Shown here piece after piece: positions 1 to 6,195 of a stretch of DNA of 6,624 nucleotides; the first letter of the stretch is position 1, and each line of letters starts with the position of its first letter. The notes beneath the pieces were generated by a model that was not told where the DNA came from, searched no databases, and saw nothing but the letters and a program-made list of their open reading frames with translations. Location: the NCBI GenBank assembly GCA_016926475.1, contig JAFGON010000066.1, positions 1 through 6,624 of the forward strand, in the 5' to 3' direction. The stretch comes from a candidate division WOR-3 bacterium. Lineage in GTDB: Bacteria; SDB-A. The position numbers and the translations under genes are program-made.

Positions 1-1583
1 AAAGGGTCATATACGTCCCGGCTCAGGACCATCCCCATGGTTCATGGAGGATGGTCTATCCGACGGCGGTTGCCCTTGGCGAGTTGCCGGATTACAACTG
101 TTTTCTGGAACCACGTCTTGTTTGCCCCGAACGCGGTCCCGGTTACGACACCCCTAAACATCTCCAAACAATCCCTCTTGATTCGATACCCCAAATCGCT
201 CGCACTTATGCGTATTTCGATGGAAGTTACGGAATAATAAACGAGCACCAACTCATGATAGGTGAATGCACTAACGGCGCGAAAATCCAGCTGAATTGCG
301 AGCCAGGAAAGAGAATCTTCTACTCGAGCGAACTCTCAAGAGTTGCCTTGGAAAGATGCAAAACTGCAAGGGAAGCAGTCGAATTGATAGGCTTCTTGAT
401 AGAAAATTACGGATACTACGGGACGGGTGAAACACTTCTTTTGGGTGACCCAAATGAGGGATGGGTCATGGAAATGTGTTGCGGAACACCGGACAGCTCA
501 GGGGGATTATGGGTCGCCAGACGTGTACCCGACGGCGAAATATTTGTAGCCGCGAATGAATTCAGGATAAGAGATATCAATCCGGAAGATCCGGACCTTT
601 TGTACTGCAAAAATCTTTTTGAGAACGCAATGGCCATGGGATGGTGGAAACCGGAGGACGGCGTCATGGATTGGCTAAAAACAGTTAGCCTCGGAGAATA
701 CAACCACCCCTACTATTCCCTCAGAAGGGTGTGGCGGGTTCAGAGTCTCGTTGCTCAGAGTTTGAATCTTTCCCCGTGGGTTGAGGATGGGTAGACAAGA
801 TACTACCCCTTTTCGGTAAAACCGGACCGTCCTCTGACACTGAGGGAAGTGATGAACCTTCACAGGGACTGCTACGAAGGAACAGAATTCGACATGACAA
901 AAGGCACGGCCGCGGGGCCTTTTGGCTTTCCATACCGTTACTACGGTCCATACGGCGGTCAGGGCGACGTCGGAGATCCTTCAAGAGTTCTCGAAGGAGC
1001 ATGGGAGCGCACACTCTCGGTGAGCTACTGCGGGTACGTCTACGTCAATCAAGCCCGGAAATGGCTTCCCGATGCCGTCGGGGGAATTTGCTGGTTGGGA
1101 CTGGACCGGCCCTCGGAAACGTGCTTTATACCGTTTTTCGTCGGAGTCAGCGATCTTCCGCCTTCAGTGCAGAACTGCAACACCGCTGAATTCTCTTTTG
1201 AGAGTTCATGGTGGGCGTTCAACACTGTATCTAACTACACAGAGATAAAGTATTCTTACATGATTGAGGACATAAAGACGCTGAGGGACAGTATTGAAAC
1301 TGCTGAAATCGAATTCGTAGATTCCATGGACTCATTGTTCCGTGCCGGGAAAAGAACAGATGAAATCACCGAAAAAAATACACTTTACCTGACGGAAAAA
1401 TGTTTTGAAAATACCGATTTAGTGACGGCGAGATGGTGGAAACTACTCGTTTATTTGATCGTCCGCTACGACGATGGCTATATAAACACCGAAGGCCACA
1501 TGGCTCATGAAGTCGGGTATCCGCATTGGTGGCTGGACCAGGCCGGATGGAGAAACGGACCGACGAATTACGACAAACCGTGA
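1..1583 (+). pseudogene. Family C69 (PepD-like, U34) dipeptidase, 5'-partial, interrupted by one in-frame TAG
   Basis: The reading frame is already open at position 3 and runs to TGA at 1581-1583, broken only by TAG at 792-794. It reads as one family C69 dipeptidase, an Ntn-hydrolase-type cysteine peptidase. Family-like blocks occur in order on both sides of the stop: IPQIARTYAYF, INEHQLMIGE, YGYYGTGETLLLGDPNEGW, RRVPDGEIFVAANEFRI, then after the stop YYPFSVKPDR, YEGTEFDMTKGTAAGPFG, PDAVGGICWLGLD, SSWWAFNTVSNY, KYSYMIEDI and HEVGYPHWWLD. The N-terminal nucleophile Cys and roughly the first 35-40 residues, judged against remembered relatives, lie left of the window, so catalytic competence cannot be judged. 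About 526 codons are visible, consistent with a family length near 550. The ATG at 51 is internal, and no good start follows the TAG, since GTG 849 and ATG 852 lie inside a conserved block. The family call is strong. Whether the gene is dead, read through or misread is open. Confidence 0.85.
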
Positions 1584-1624
1584 AAAGTTTTGGTAATATT
1601 ATTCTGAAAACATAAAATATAAGG

Positions 1625-1990
1625 TCAGGGCTTTCCCGAGATTTCCAGGAGGTTTCCATCGGGGTCTTCGAACTTGAACAGCGCGAAATCCGGCGCGAAT
1701 TCCTGGTATTTTTCGAAAATTTTCACCCCTTCGCTTTTCAAAAAATCGTGGCATTCTCTGACGTTGTCGACTGAAAAACTCGGTGAATACTCCGCGTATT
1801 CCCTCGCCTGATCAGACCTTTTCTTTCTCCCTGGTTCCGCATATATAGTGACTTTTCCCGACTTGAGAATAATTCCCGGAGGCATCTTCCCACCTTCCTC
1901 AAATCCGAGTTTTTCCTTGTAGAACTTTTTTGCTGCTTCGATATCCGAAACATACAGTGTCAGAACGTTCAGTTCCCTCACTTTCTGCAT
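1625..1990 (-). CDS. VOC-superfamily (glyoxalase/bleomycin-resistance-like) protein
   Basis: A complete 121-residue protein with the two beta-alpha-beta-beta-beta modules of the vicinal oxygen chelate fold. The first is around residues 6-52 (VLTLYVSDIEAAKKFYKEKLGF, cut here as VLTLYVSDIE and AAKKFYKEKLGF) and the second around 69-118 (FSVDNVRECHDFLKSEGV, ending FEDPDGNLLEI). The C-terminal metal-ligand Glu of the family is present at E116. The usual His near the start of strand 1 is replaced in VLTLYV, so metal binding and a glyoxalase I activity are doubtful. Members include lyases, dioxygenases and antibiotic-binding proteins, so no substrate is assigned. The ATG at 1990 is supported by GGAG in CCGGAGATGATGA just upstream. 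The gene ends in TGA and converges on the dipeptidase gene with a 41-base gap. It lies 56 bases downstream of the membrane-protein gene, with a palindrome in that gap. Confidence 0.88.
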   Translation of the reverse strand: MQKVRELNVLTLYVSDIEAAKKFYKEKLGFEEGGKMPPGIILKSGKVTIYAEPGRKKRSDQAREYAEYSPSFSVDNVRECHDFLKSEGVKIFEKYQEFAPDFALFKFEDPDGNLLEISGKP

Positions 1991-2009
1991 TCATCATCTC
2001 CGGTTTATT

Positions 2010-2023
2010 TGTGTATTTACACA
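2010..2023. promoter_or_regulatory. 14-bp palindrome upstream of the VOC gene (possible operator)
   Basis: TGTGTATTTACACA is a perfect inverted repeat with 6-bp arms and a 2-bp centre, 20 bases upstream of the VOC start codon and just before its ribosome binding site. Its position and symmetry suit a dimeric repressor site. No convincing -35/-10 pair was found beside it, and no regulator is encoded in the window, so the role is inferred from geometry only. Confidence 0.35.
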
Positions 2024-2046
2024 TTTCAGATTTTTTACGTCTTTAA

Positions 2047-2364
2047 TTAAACAAGCGCGAGAAAAACCAGAAAAGCGTGAAGGTAAAAAGATCCGAGGAG
2101 CAGTGCCGGAACACAGAACAATAGTATCATAAGAGGCGCGACAACTTTGTTTGCCTTTCTCAGCATGAGATACGTGCCGTAATTTCCGAGAAAAAGACTC
2201 ACTGAAGATGAAAACGCAAGAACTGAAAGGGAGAGAAATCGGTTCAACGAATACGGTACAACTCCTTTATCGGAGTATAAAGCCCATGACAATACGTATA
2301 TCAGAACCGGCGGGATGATCGGAAAAAACAAAGCCGATATGGGGACAAAGTATATTTTTTTCAC
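2047..2364 (-). CDS. Small integral membrane protein of unknown function
   Basis: A 105-residue hydrophobic protein that I do not recognise. Likely membrane segments are at about residues 5-29 (ending LIYVLSWALY), 42-62 (LSLSVLAFSSSVSLFLG) and 76-104 (APLMILLFCVPALLLG and onward), the last long enough for one tilted span or two short ones. Short basic stretches (MKK at the start, LRKANK near 68-73) would face the cytoplasm. Translation starts at GTG 2364, with GGGAG six bases upstream. The start overlaps the stop of the preceding caspase-like gene in the 4-base sequence GTGA (2361-2364), so the two were evidently co-transcribed and translationally coupled. This overlap supports the start choice and shows that the sequence upstream, beyond the TAA at 2580, is or was coding. 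The stop is TAA at 2047-2049. Confidence 0.72.
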   Translation of the reverse strand: MKKIYFVPISALFFPIIPPVLIYVLSWALYSDKGVVPYSLNRFLSLSVLAFSSSVSLFLGNYGTYLMLRKANKVVAPLMILLFCVPALLLGSFYLHAFLVFLALV

Positions 2365-3038
2365 CTAACACTCCCGTCTCCAGTGAACTCAGCCTCGGAC
2401 TGTGACCAGGCTTTTTCGGCGTCGAATTTCCCTCCCGTCGCAAACTCGAGTCTGTTGAAAAAAGACTTCATCCTCTCGTTGGATTCCCGGACAGCTCTCA
2501 CAAGAGACTGCCCTCTCGTCCAGCGTCTGACAAAGAAAAAATAAAATACCGGGGATTTACTCTCCCCAGGGTAACCTATTTAAGTGTTTGCGCCGGCATC
2601 GAGCCACATTGGCGCTTGTGAAATATCGTTGCACCCCGTGTTGTAGACCAATCGAAGATTCATAGCCAGTTCAGAATCGAGATCCCACATCCAATACACC
2701 AAGTCGTTATCGTGAGCAAGTATAAAAAGGTCGACTTCAGAACTCCTTTTAAAAGCAGTGATCATAGCTGACAGAAATTCCTGTTTTTTGTCTCCTGGAC
2801 ATGATTGAGTCAGATATATGACAAAACCGTAATACTTTTCAAGGTAGGGCACTGTGAAATTTTCTGTTCCCCATTTCTGGAAACAGGACACGTCATCCCT
2901 AATGGCAACTGCGGCACGGCGCTCTCTTCCCTCAACTCTTGTAAAAGGATTGAATACCTTGTCCGTCAAACCAGCTATGAAAACCCATGAAAGAACAGAA
3001 AGTATGATTGTCGTCGAGAGAGCTTGATTTTTTTTCAC
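2361..3038 (-). pseudogene. Membrane-anchored caspase-like (clan CD-type) protein interrupted by one in-frame TAA
   Basis: The frame runs 225 codons from GTG 3038 to TGA 2361, broken only at codon 153 by TAA (2582-2580). Residues 9-25 (TTIILSVLSWVFIAGL) form an N-terminal signal anchor. The rest resembles a caspase/clostripain-like fold. Hydrophobic strand VDLFILA leads into His109 (AHDND), and LRLVYNT leads into Cys136 (TGCND), the His/Cys spacing and 'hydrophobic block then catalytic residue' layout of clan CD peptidases; the usual Gly after His is Asp here. Past the stop the frame continues as IGYPGESKSPVFYFFFVRRW and then GQSLVRAVRESNERM, which fits the expected C-terminal part (conserved glycine loop, aromatic strand, final helices). 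It ends by overlapping the next gene. The stop falls where a residue such as Tyr would suit (GANT-x-IGYPG). Protease activity is inferred from motifs only. No Shine-Dalgarno sequence precedes GTG 3038, but a mini-ORF ends across it. Confidence 0.6.
2536..2570 (-). other. GC-rich hairpin plus U-rich tract just after the in-frame TAA
   Basis: Nine bases downstream of the TAA, the minus strand can fold CC-T-GGGGA / GAGTAAA loop / TCCCC-GG: a 5-bp GC-rich stem extended by two G-C pairs past a bulged T (2549-2570). The next bases are T-rich (TATTTTATTTTTT, 2548-2536). The shape resembles an intrinsic terminator, but it lies inside the continuing frame, where the T-rich part encodes FYFFF. It could end transcription early, stimulate stop-codon readthrough, or be coincidence of codon use. 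Confidence 0.35.
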
Positions 3039-3112
3039 TTCACCAGATTTCGTATAGACATTATTCCGCCGGAGAGAATTATTTCAGAAAAACCAACATC
3101 TACCAGCTTCAT
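3035..3112 (-). CDS. Possible 25-codon mini-ORF preceding and overlapping the caspase-like gene
   Basis: ATG 3112 opens a 25-residue frame (MKLVDVGFSEIILSGG, then IMSIRNLVK) whose TGA overlaps the GTG start of the caspase-like gene in GTGA, the same arrangement as at 2361-2364. There is no clear ribosome binding site before ATG 3112. An internal ATG (the M of MSIRNLVK) has GGCGGA four bases upstream. Reinitiation after this short frame could explain how GTG 3038 is used without its own Shine-Dalgarno sequence. No homology is recognised and it may be chance. Confidence 0.2.
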   Translation of the reverse strand: MKLVDVGFSEIILSGGIMSIRNLVK

Positions 3113-3133
3113 TCTGCGAAAATATTTCAATTA

Positions 3134-3616
3134 TTAAACCATCTCAAGTTTTTTTAGCAAATCCCCGAGAATTTTGAGTCTTTCACTTAATATTTCGTCG
3201 TCCTTGTGAAGACAGTCGTCGAAAAGCTTTATATCTTCCTCCAGATGATCGTTCTCTGTGCACACCGAAAAGTTCATAGCTCCGCCCTGAAGACCGATTC
3301 TGTCGAGGAGTGGGTAATTAGGGTAATCCCCTTCATTCTTCATGTACCTCTCAGCAAAAAAAAGCTTGGTCCTGCAGATGAGAATGGCAAGGTCCAAGAC
3401 CCTGTGAAATGGGAGTTCCTCGGACTGACGAGACCATTTTTTACCAGTGTGCCTCCATATTTTTGCTGAAATGTCTACTTTTCCCCTTTCGTTCCACTGA
3501 GCCAGACCCAGAGATAACCCTTTTGCCTCGCTGGTATAAGCAGACCTCCCGTCGACCTTATCGTATTCCTCCGAGATTATCACCGGCTTGTGTTTTAAAT
3601 CTGTCGGTATTTTCAT
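3134..3616 (-). CDS. DUF6530-like protein of unknown function
   Basis: A complete 160-residue soluble protein without signal peptide or membrane segment. It resembles, from memory, the uncharacterised DUF6530 family: KHKPVIISEEYDKVDGRSAY near residues 8-27, then AKGLSLGLAQWNERGKVDIS (31-50), KIWRHTGKKWSRQSEELP (52-69) and HRVLDLAILICR (71-82). The C-terminal part from about 120 is acidic and helical (HLEEDIKLFDD, then ILSERLKILGDLLKKLEMV). The dense charged and Trp residues in 40-70 look like a conserved functional surface, but no catalytic motif is evident. ATG 3616 has the ribosome binding site AAGGAAGG seven bases upstream. The gene ends in tandem TAA TAA, about 95 bases before the caspase-like gene, and it is the first gene of the leftward cluster behind a well-defined promoter. 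The family name is a recollection; function is unknown. Confidence 0.75.
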   Translation of the reverse strand: MKIPTDLKHKPVIISEEYDKVDGRSAYTSEAKGLSLGLAQWNERGKVDISAKIWRHTGKKWSRQSEELPFHRVLDLAILICRTKLFFAERYMKNEGDYPNYPLLDRIGLQGGAMNFSVCTENDHLEEDIKLFDDCLHKDDEILSERLKILGDLLKKLEMV

Positions 3617-3638
3617 TTGTCCTTCCTTTTTTATTAAA

Positions 3639-3660
3639 TTAGTAGTTTACTAAATTAGTA
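3639..3660. promoter_or_regulatory. Operator-like cluster of three TTAGTA/TACTAA half-sites
   Basis: Reading the plus strand, TTAGTA (3639-3644), 3-bp spacer, TACTAA (3648-3653), 1-bp spacer, TTAGTA (3655-3660). The first two form a perfect inverted repeat, as do the second and third. On the minus strand, TACTAATTTA also occurs as a direct repeat with 16-bp period. The array overlaps the -10 and spacer of the leftward promoter, as expected for a dimeric repressor that blocks RNA polymerase. The regulator is not in the window. Confidence 0.5.
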
Positions 3661-3672
3661 AAAATTTGTCAA
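3644..3672 (-). promoter_or_regulatory. Sigma70-type promoter for the DUF6530-like gene and the leftward cluster
   Basis: On the minus strand a perfect -35 TTGACA (3672-3667) is followed after exactly 17 bases by TAAACT (3649-3644), a 4-of-6 match to the -10 consensus. Transcription would start near 3637, giving a leader of about 20 bases that contains the AAGGAAGG ribosome binding site. The repeated half-sites at 3639-3660 cover the -10 and most of the spacer, so the promoter is probably repressed by a bound protein. Confidence 0.65.
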
Positions 3673-3755
3673 GATTTTTTCGAATTATAAACTTTTATGT
3701 TGATTTACAATTTTTCGTTTCAAAAACAAAAATGCTAAAAAGGTTAATATAAGTA

Positions 3756-3764
3756 TGCTATAAT
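3756..3764 (+). promoter_or_regulatory. Extended -10 promoter element for the nifS-selD fusion
   Basis: TGCTATAAT is a perfect extended -10 (TGnTATAAT). No -35-like hexamer lies 16-18 bases upstream, which is usual for extended -10 promoters. Initiation about 7 bases downstream would place the 5' end near 3771, only some 8 bases before ATG 3779, so the transcript would be almost leaderless. This agrees with the missing Shine-Dalgarno sequence. Confidence 0.5.
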
Positions 3765-3778
3765 ATAAAGTTAATCCA

Positions 3779-5998
3779 ATGAAAATTTACCTTGACTACA
3801 ACGCGACAACGCCAATTGACCCGGAAGTCGCTGATTCAATGAAGCCTTATCTCTCAGAATATTTTGGAAACCCTTCGAGCTCTCACAGCTTCGGGACAAA
3901 GACAAAACTTGCTGTAGAAAAAGCTCGTAAACAGGTCGCTTCTCTCATACAATGCAAACCAAATGAAATAATATTCACCAGCGGAGGGACAGAATCGAAC
4001 AACTACGCTATAAAGGGCTATGCCTTTGCCAATATGAAAAGAGGCAATCACATAATCACTTCCGCAATAGAGCACCCCGCAGTATCAGAAGTCTGCAGAT
4101 ATCTTGAGGGAAAAGGTTTTCGCATAACATATATCGGTGTCGACGAGTTTGGCAGGATTGATTTAGACGAACTGGAAAACTCCATCGGGCCTGAAGCAAT
4201 TCTTATCTCCATCATGCACGCAAACAACGAAATCGGAACCATTCAGCCCATCAGCCAAATATCACAAATAGCAAAAAAAAATAATGTCGCGTTTCATACC
4301 GACGCGGCTCAATCTGTAGGAAAATACTCTGTAGATACCACCGAAATGGGTGTGGATCTATTGTCTATAGCCGGTCATAAACTTTACGCTCCGAAAGGAG
4401 TCGGCGCCCTTTATATCAGAGAGGGAATAACCCTCGAAAAACTAATACATGGAGCTGATCACGAACAAAACAAAAGAGCCGGGACCGAAAATGTCTTGGA
4501 AATAGTCGGGCTGGGAAAAGCCTGTGAAATCGCCCGGCGAGACATTGAAAAAAACATAATAAATATGACGAAAATGAGAGATATGCTGTACAGCAGACTG
4601 AAAGAAAAAATTCCCGATATAAAACTAAACGGGCACCCTGACTTTCGTCTTCCTAACACGCTAAACATCAGTTTTTATGGATTGGAAGCAAATGTCATCA
4701 TAAATGAACTGGAACTGAAAGGCATAGCCGCTTCTGCCGGAGCCGCCTGCCATACAGACTCAATAGAAATTTCTCCCGTTATCAAGGCAATCGGCTTAAA
4801 TCCTGACCTCGCGATGGGGACAGTTAGATTTTCCGTAGGAAAATTCACGACAAAAGATGAAATTGAAAGGTCTTCGCAGATAATAATCCAAACTGTGAAC
4901 AGTTTAAGGCCATACGGAAAAACCAATATCGAACAACCAGAAAATTCTGATGTAAAAATAAAACTCACGAAATACACGCAAGGATTGGGTTGCGCGTGTA
5001 AACTGAGGCCGCAGGAGTTGGAAAAGGTTCTGAAACTGATGCCAGTCACAACCGATCCCAATGTTTTGATAGATATAAAAACCTCTGACGACGCGGCTGT
5101 GTATAAGATAGACGAAAATACAGCCCTTGTGCAGACAGTAGACTTTTTCACACCTGTTGTGGACAACCCCTACGATTTCGGAGCTGTCGCAGCAGCTAAC
5201 GCTTTGAGCGATGTTTACGCGATGGGAGCAAAACCATTATTCGCTCTGAATATCGTTGGTTTCCCTTCCAACAGACTGCCTCTCACCGTTCTAAGCGAAA
5301 TTTTAAGAGGCGCTTCGGACAAAGCGAAACAAGCAAATATATCAATACTCGGAGGTCACACAATAGACGATTCAGAACCTAAATATGGAATGACCGTCTG
5401 CGGAATCGTCCACCCTCAAAAAATCTGGTCCAATTCGGGCGCCAAAGAAGGAGACGCCATAATACTGACAAAGCCTATTGGGACAGGAATTCTGACTACA
5501 GCTCTTAAAAAAGGTTTACTAAGCAAAAGGGCTGAAATCGATTTGATAAAATCTATGTCCGAACTAAACGACAAAGCCGCGAATGTTTTAAGTGATTTTT
5601 CTGTTCACGCCTGTACAGATGTTACCGGGTTTGGTCTTATAGGCCATCTCAGCGAGCTGACAACAGCAAGTGGCGTCGACGCTGAAATCTTTGCCGATAG
5701 TATTCCAGTTTTCGCCGAGACAAAAAACCTCGCCGCCGCGAATATCGTCCCCGGAGGATCAACAAATAACCTCAACCATTTTTCAAAGAAGGTAATATGG
5801 GGTGAAGATCTGTCCGAAATTACAAAAATAGTGTTGTGTGACGCTCAAACTTCAGGGGGCCTCCTGTTTGCTGTTCCAAAAAATGAATCTGGACAAATTA
5901 TCGATGATCTCAAAAAAGGCGGAATAAAAAGCGCGTCTCATATAGGAAATTGCTTGAAAAGAGGTAAGGGTTTGATTTTTGTCAAAAAATCAAAGTAA
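3779..5998 (+). CDS. selD: Fused cysteine desulfurase / selenocysteine lyase-like domain and selenophosphate synthetase (NifS-SelD)
   Basis: A 739-residue bifunctional protein, probably cytoplasmic. Residues 1-380 are a complete class V PLP-dependent NifS/IscS-type desulfurase: start MKIYLDYNATTPIDPEV, SGGTESNN (68-75), HANNEIGTIQP (147-157), HTDAAQSVGK (173-182), PLP lysine K201 in AGHKLYAPKG, RAGTEN (233-238), and catalytic Cys324 in SAGAACHTDS. After a short linker (about 381-392), residues 393-739 are a complete selenophosphate synthetase: catalytic Cys405 and Lys408 in GLGCACK, DDAAVY (437-442), VDFFTPVVDNPYDFG, metal-ligand aspartates equivalent to D478 (LSDVYAMG) and D614 (TDVTGFGLIGH), GGHTIDDSEP (525-534), and CDAQTSGGLL (687-696). 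SelD makes selenophosphate from ATP and selenide for selenocysteine tRNA or selenouridine synthesis. The fused desulfurase would supply selenium directly. The SelD nucleophile is Cys, not Sec. The start fits NifS N-termini, no internal SelD start exists, and there is no Shine-Dalgarno sequence. Confidence 0.95.
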   Translation: MKIYLDYNATTPIDPEVADSMKPYLSEYFGNPSSSHSFGTKTKLAVEKARKQVASLIQCKPNEIIFTSGGTESNNYAIKGYAFANMKRGNHIITSAIEHPAVSEVCRYLEGKGFRITYIGVDEFGRIDLDELENSIGPEAILISIMHANNEIGTIQPISQISQIAKKNNVAFHTDAAQSVGKYSVDTTEMGVDLLSIAGHKLYAPKGVGALYIREGITLEKLIHGADHEQNKRAGTENVLEIVGLGKACEIARRDIEKNIINMTKMRDMLYSRLKEKIPDIKLNGHPDFRLPNTLNISFYGLEANVIINELELKGIAASAGAACHTDSIEISPVIKAIGLNPDLAMGTVRFSVGKFTTKDEIERSSQIIIQTVNSLRPYGKTNIEQPENSDVKIKLTKYTQGLGCACKLRPQELEKVLKLMPVTTDPNVLIDIKTSDDAAVYKIDENTALVQTVDFFTPVVDNPYDFGAVAAANALSDVYAMGAKPLFALNIVGFPSNRLPLTVLSEILRGASDKAKQANISILGGHTIDDSEPKYGMTVCGIVHPQKIWSNSGAKEGDAIILTKPIGTGILTTALKKGLLSKRAEIDLIKSMSELNDKAANVLSDFSVHACTDVTGFGLIGHLSELTTASGVDAEIFADSIPVFAETKNLAAANIVPGGSTNNLNHFSKKVIWGEDLSEITKIVLCDAQTSGGLLFAVPKNESGQIIDDLKKGGIKSASHIGNCLKRGKGLIFVKKSK

Positions 5999-6140
5999 AA
6001 CGCACATACTGAGGGTTAAATTTTACTCAAATACCCCTGCTTTTTTAGGTTCGTATCATGCTTAATAACCGAGATTTCAATATCTTTTGTTTTCTGCCCC
6101 AGATCTAATCCCTGGTTTTAAAATTTATCATAAAAAAAAA
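5999..6140. other. Intergenic space between the convergent nifS-selD and roadblock genes
   Basis: No gene is supported here. A short GGGT (6013-6016) could pair with ACCC (6033-6036) across a 16-base loop, followed by CTGCTTTTTT; this might be a weak terminator for nifS-selD but the stem is only 4 bp. The rest is AT-rich without recognisable motifs. Confidence 0.4.
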
Positions 6141-6175
6141 GAGTTAATTATATAAAATGTCTATATAATTAACTC
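6132..6175 (-). terminator. Intrinsic terminator of the roadblock gene
   Basis: A perfect 14-bp inverted repeat, GAGTTAATTATATA (6141-6154) and TATATAATTAACTC (6162-6175), encloses a 7-base loop. Read on the minus strand, the hairpin follows the roadblock stop codon by 20 bases and is followed by nine T residues (6140-6132), as in a rho-independent terminator. The stem is almost all A-T. The plus-strand side lacks a T-run, so it is not a good terminator for nifS-selD. Confidence 0.85.
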
Positions 6176-6195
6176 CAAGAAAAAAGAACTAAACT

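Noticed and set aside
792-794. Pyrrolysine at the TAG of the dipeptidase
   Set aside because: C69 dipeptidases are not known pyrrolysine proteins, the position is a variable loop, and no pyl gene is visible. Only a short CGGT-AAA-ACCG hairpin lies downstream.
849-1583. Independent gene starting at GTG 849 or ATG 852
   Set aside because: These codons lie in the middle of a conserved C69 block that is in the same frame as the sequence before the TAG. The AGGGAA before them is likely coincidental.
3206-3642. Plus-strand open frames across the DUF6530-like gene
   Set aside because: They are antisense to a conserved gene with a good ribosome binding site and promoter, and their translations show no recognisable domain.
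4675-5166. 163-codon open frame on the minus strand, inside nifS-selD
   Set aside because: It is antisense to the well-supported NifS-SelD coding frame, has low-complexity Ser/Phe-rich composition typical of shadow frames, and resembles no known protein.
6013-6046. Terminator for nifS-selD
   Set aside because: The only pairing with a following T-run is a 4-bp stem with a 16-base loop, too weak to call as a terminator.
6048-6070. GGTTCGTATC resembling a tRNA T-loop
   Set aside because: No matching T-stem, anticodon arm or acceptor stem could be built around it.
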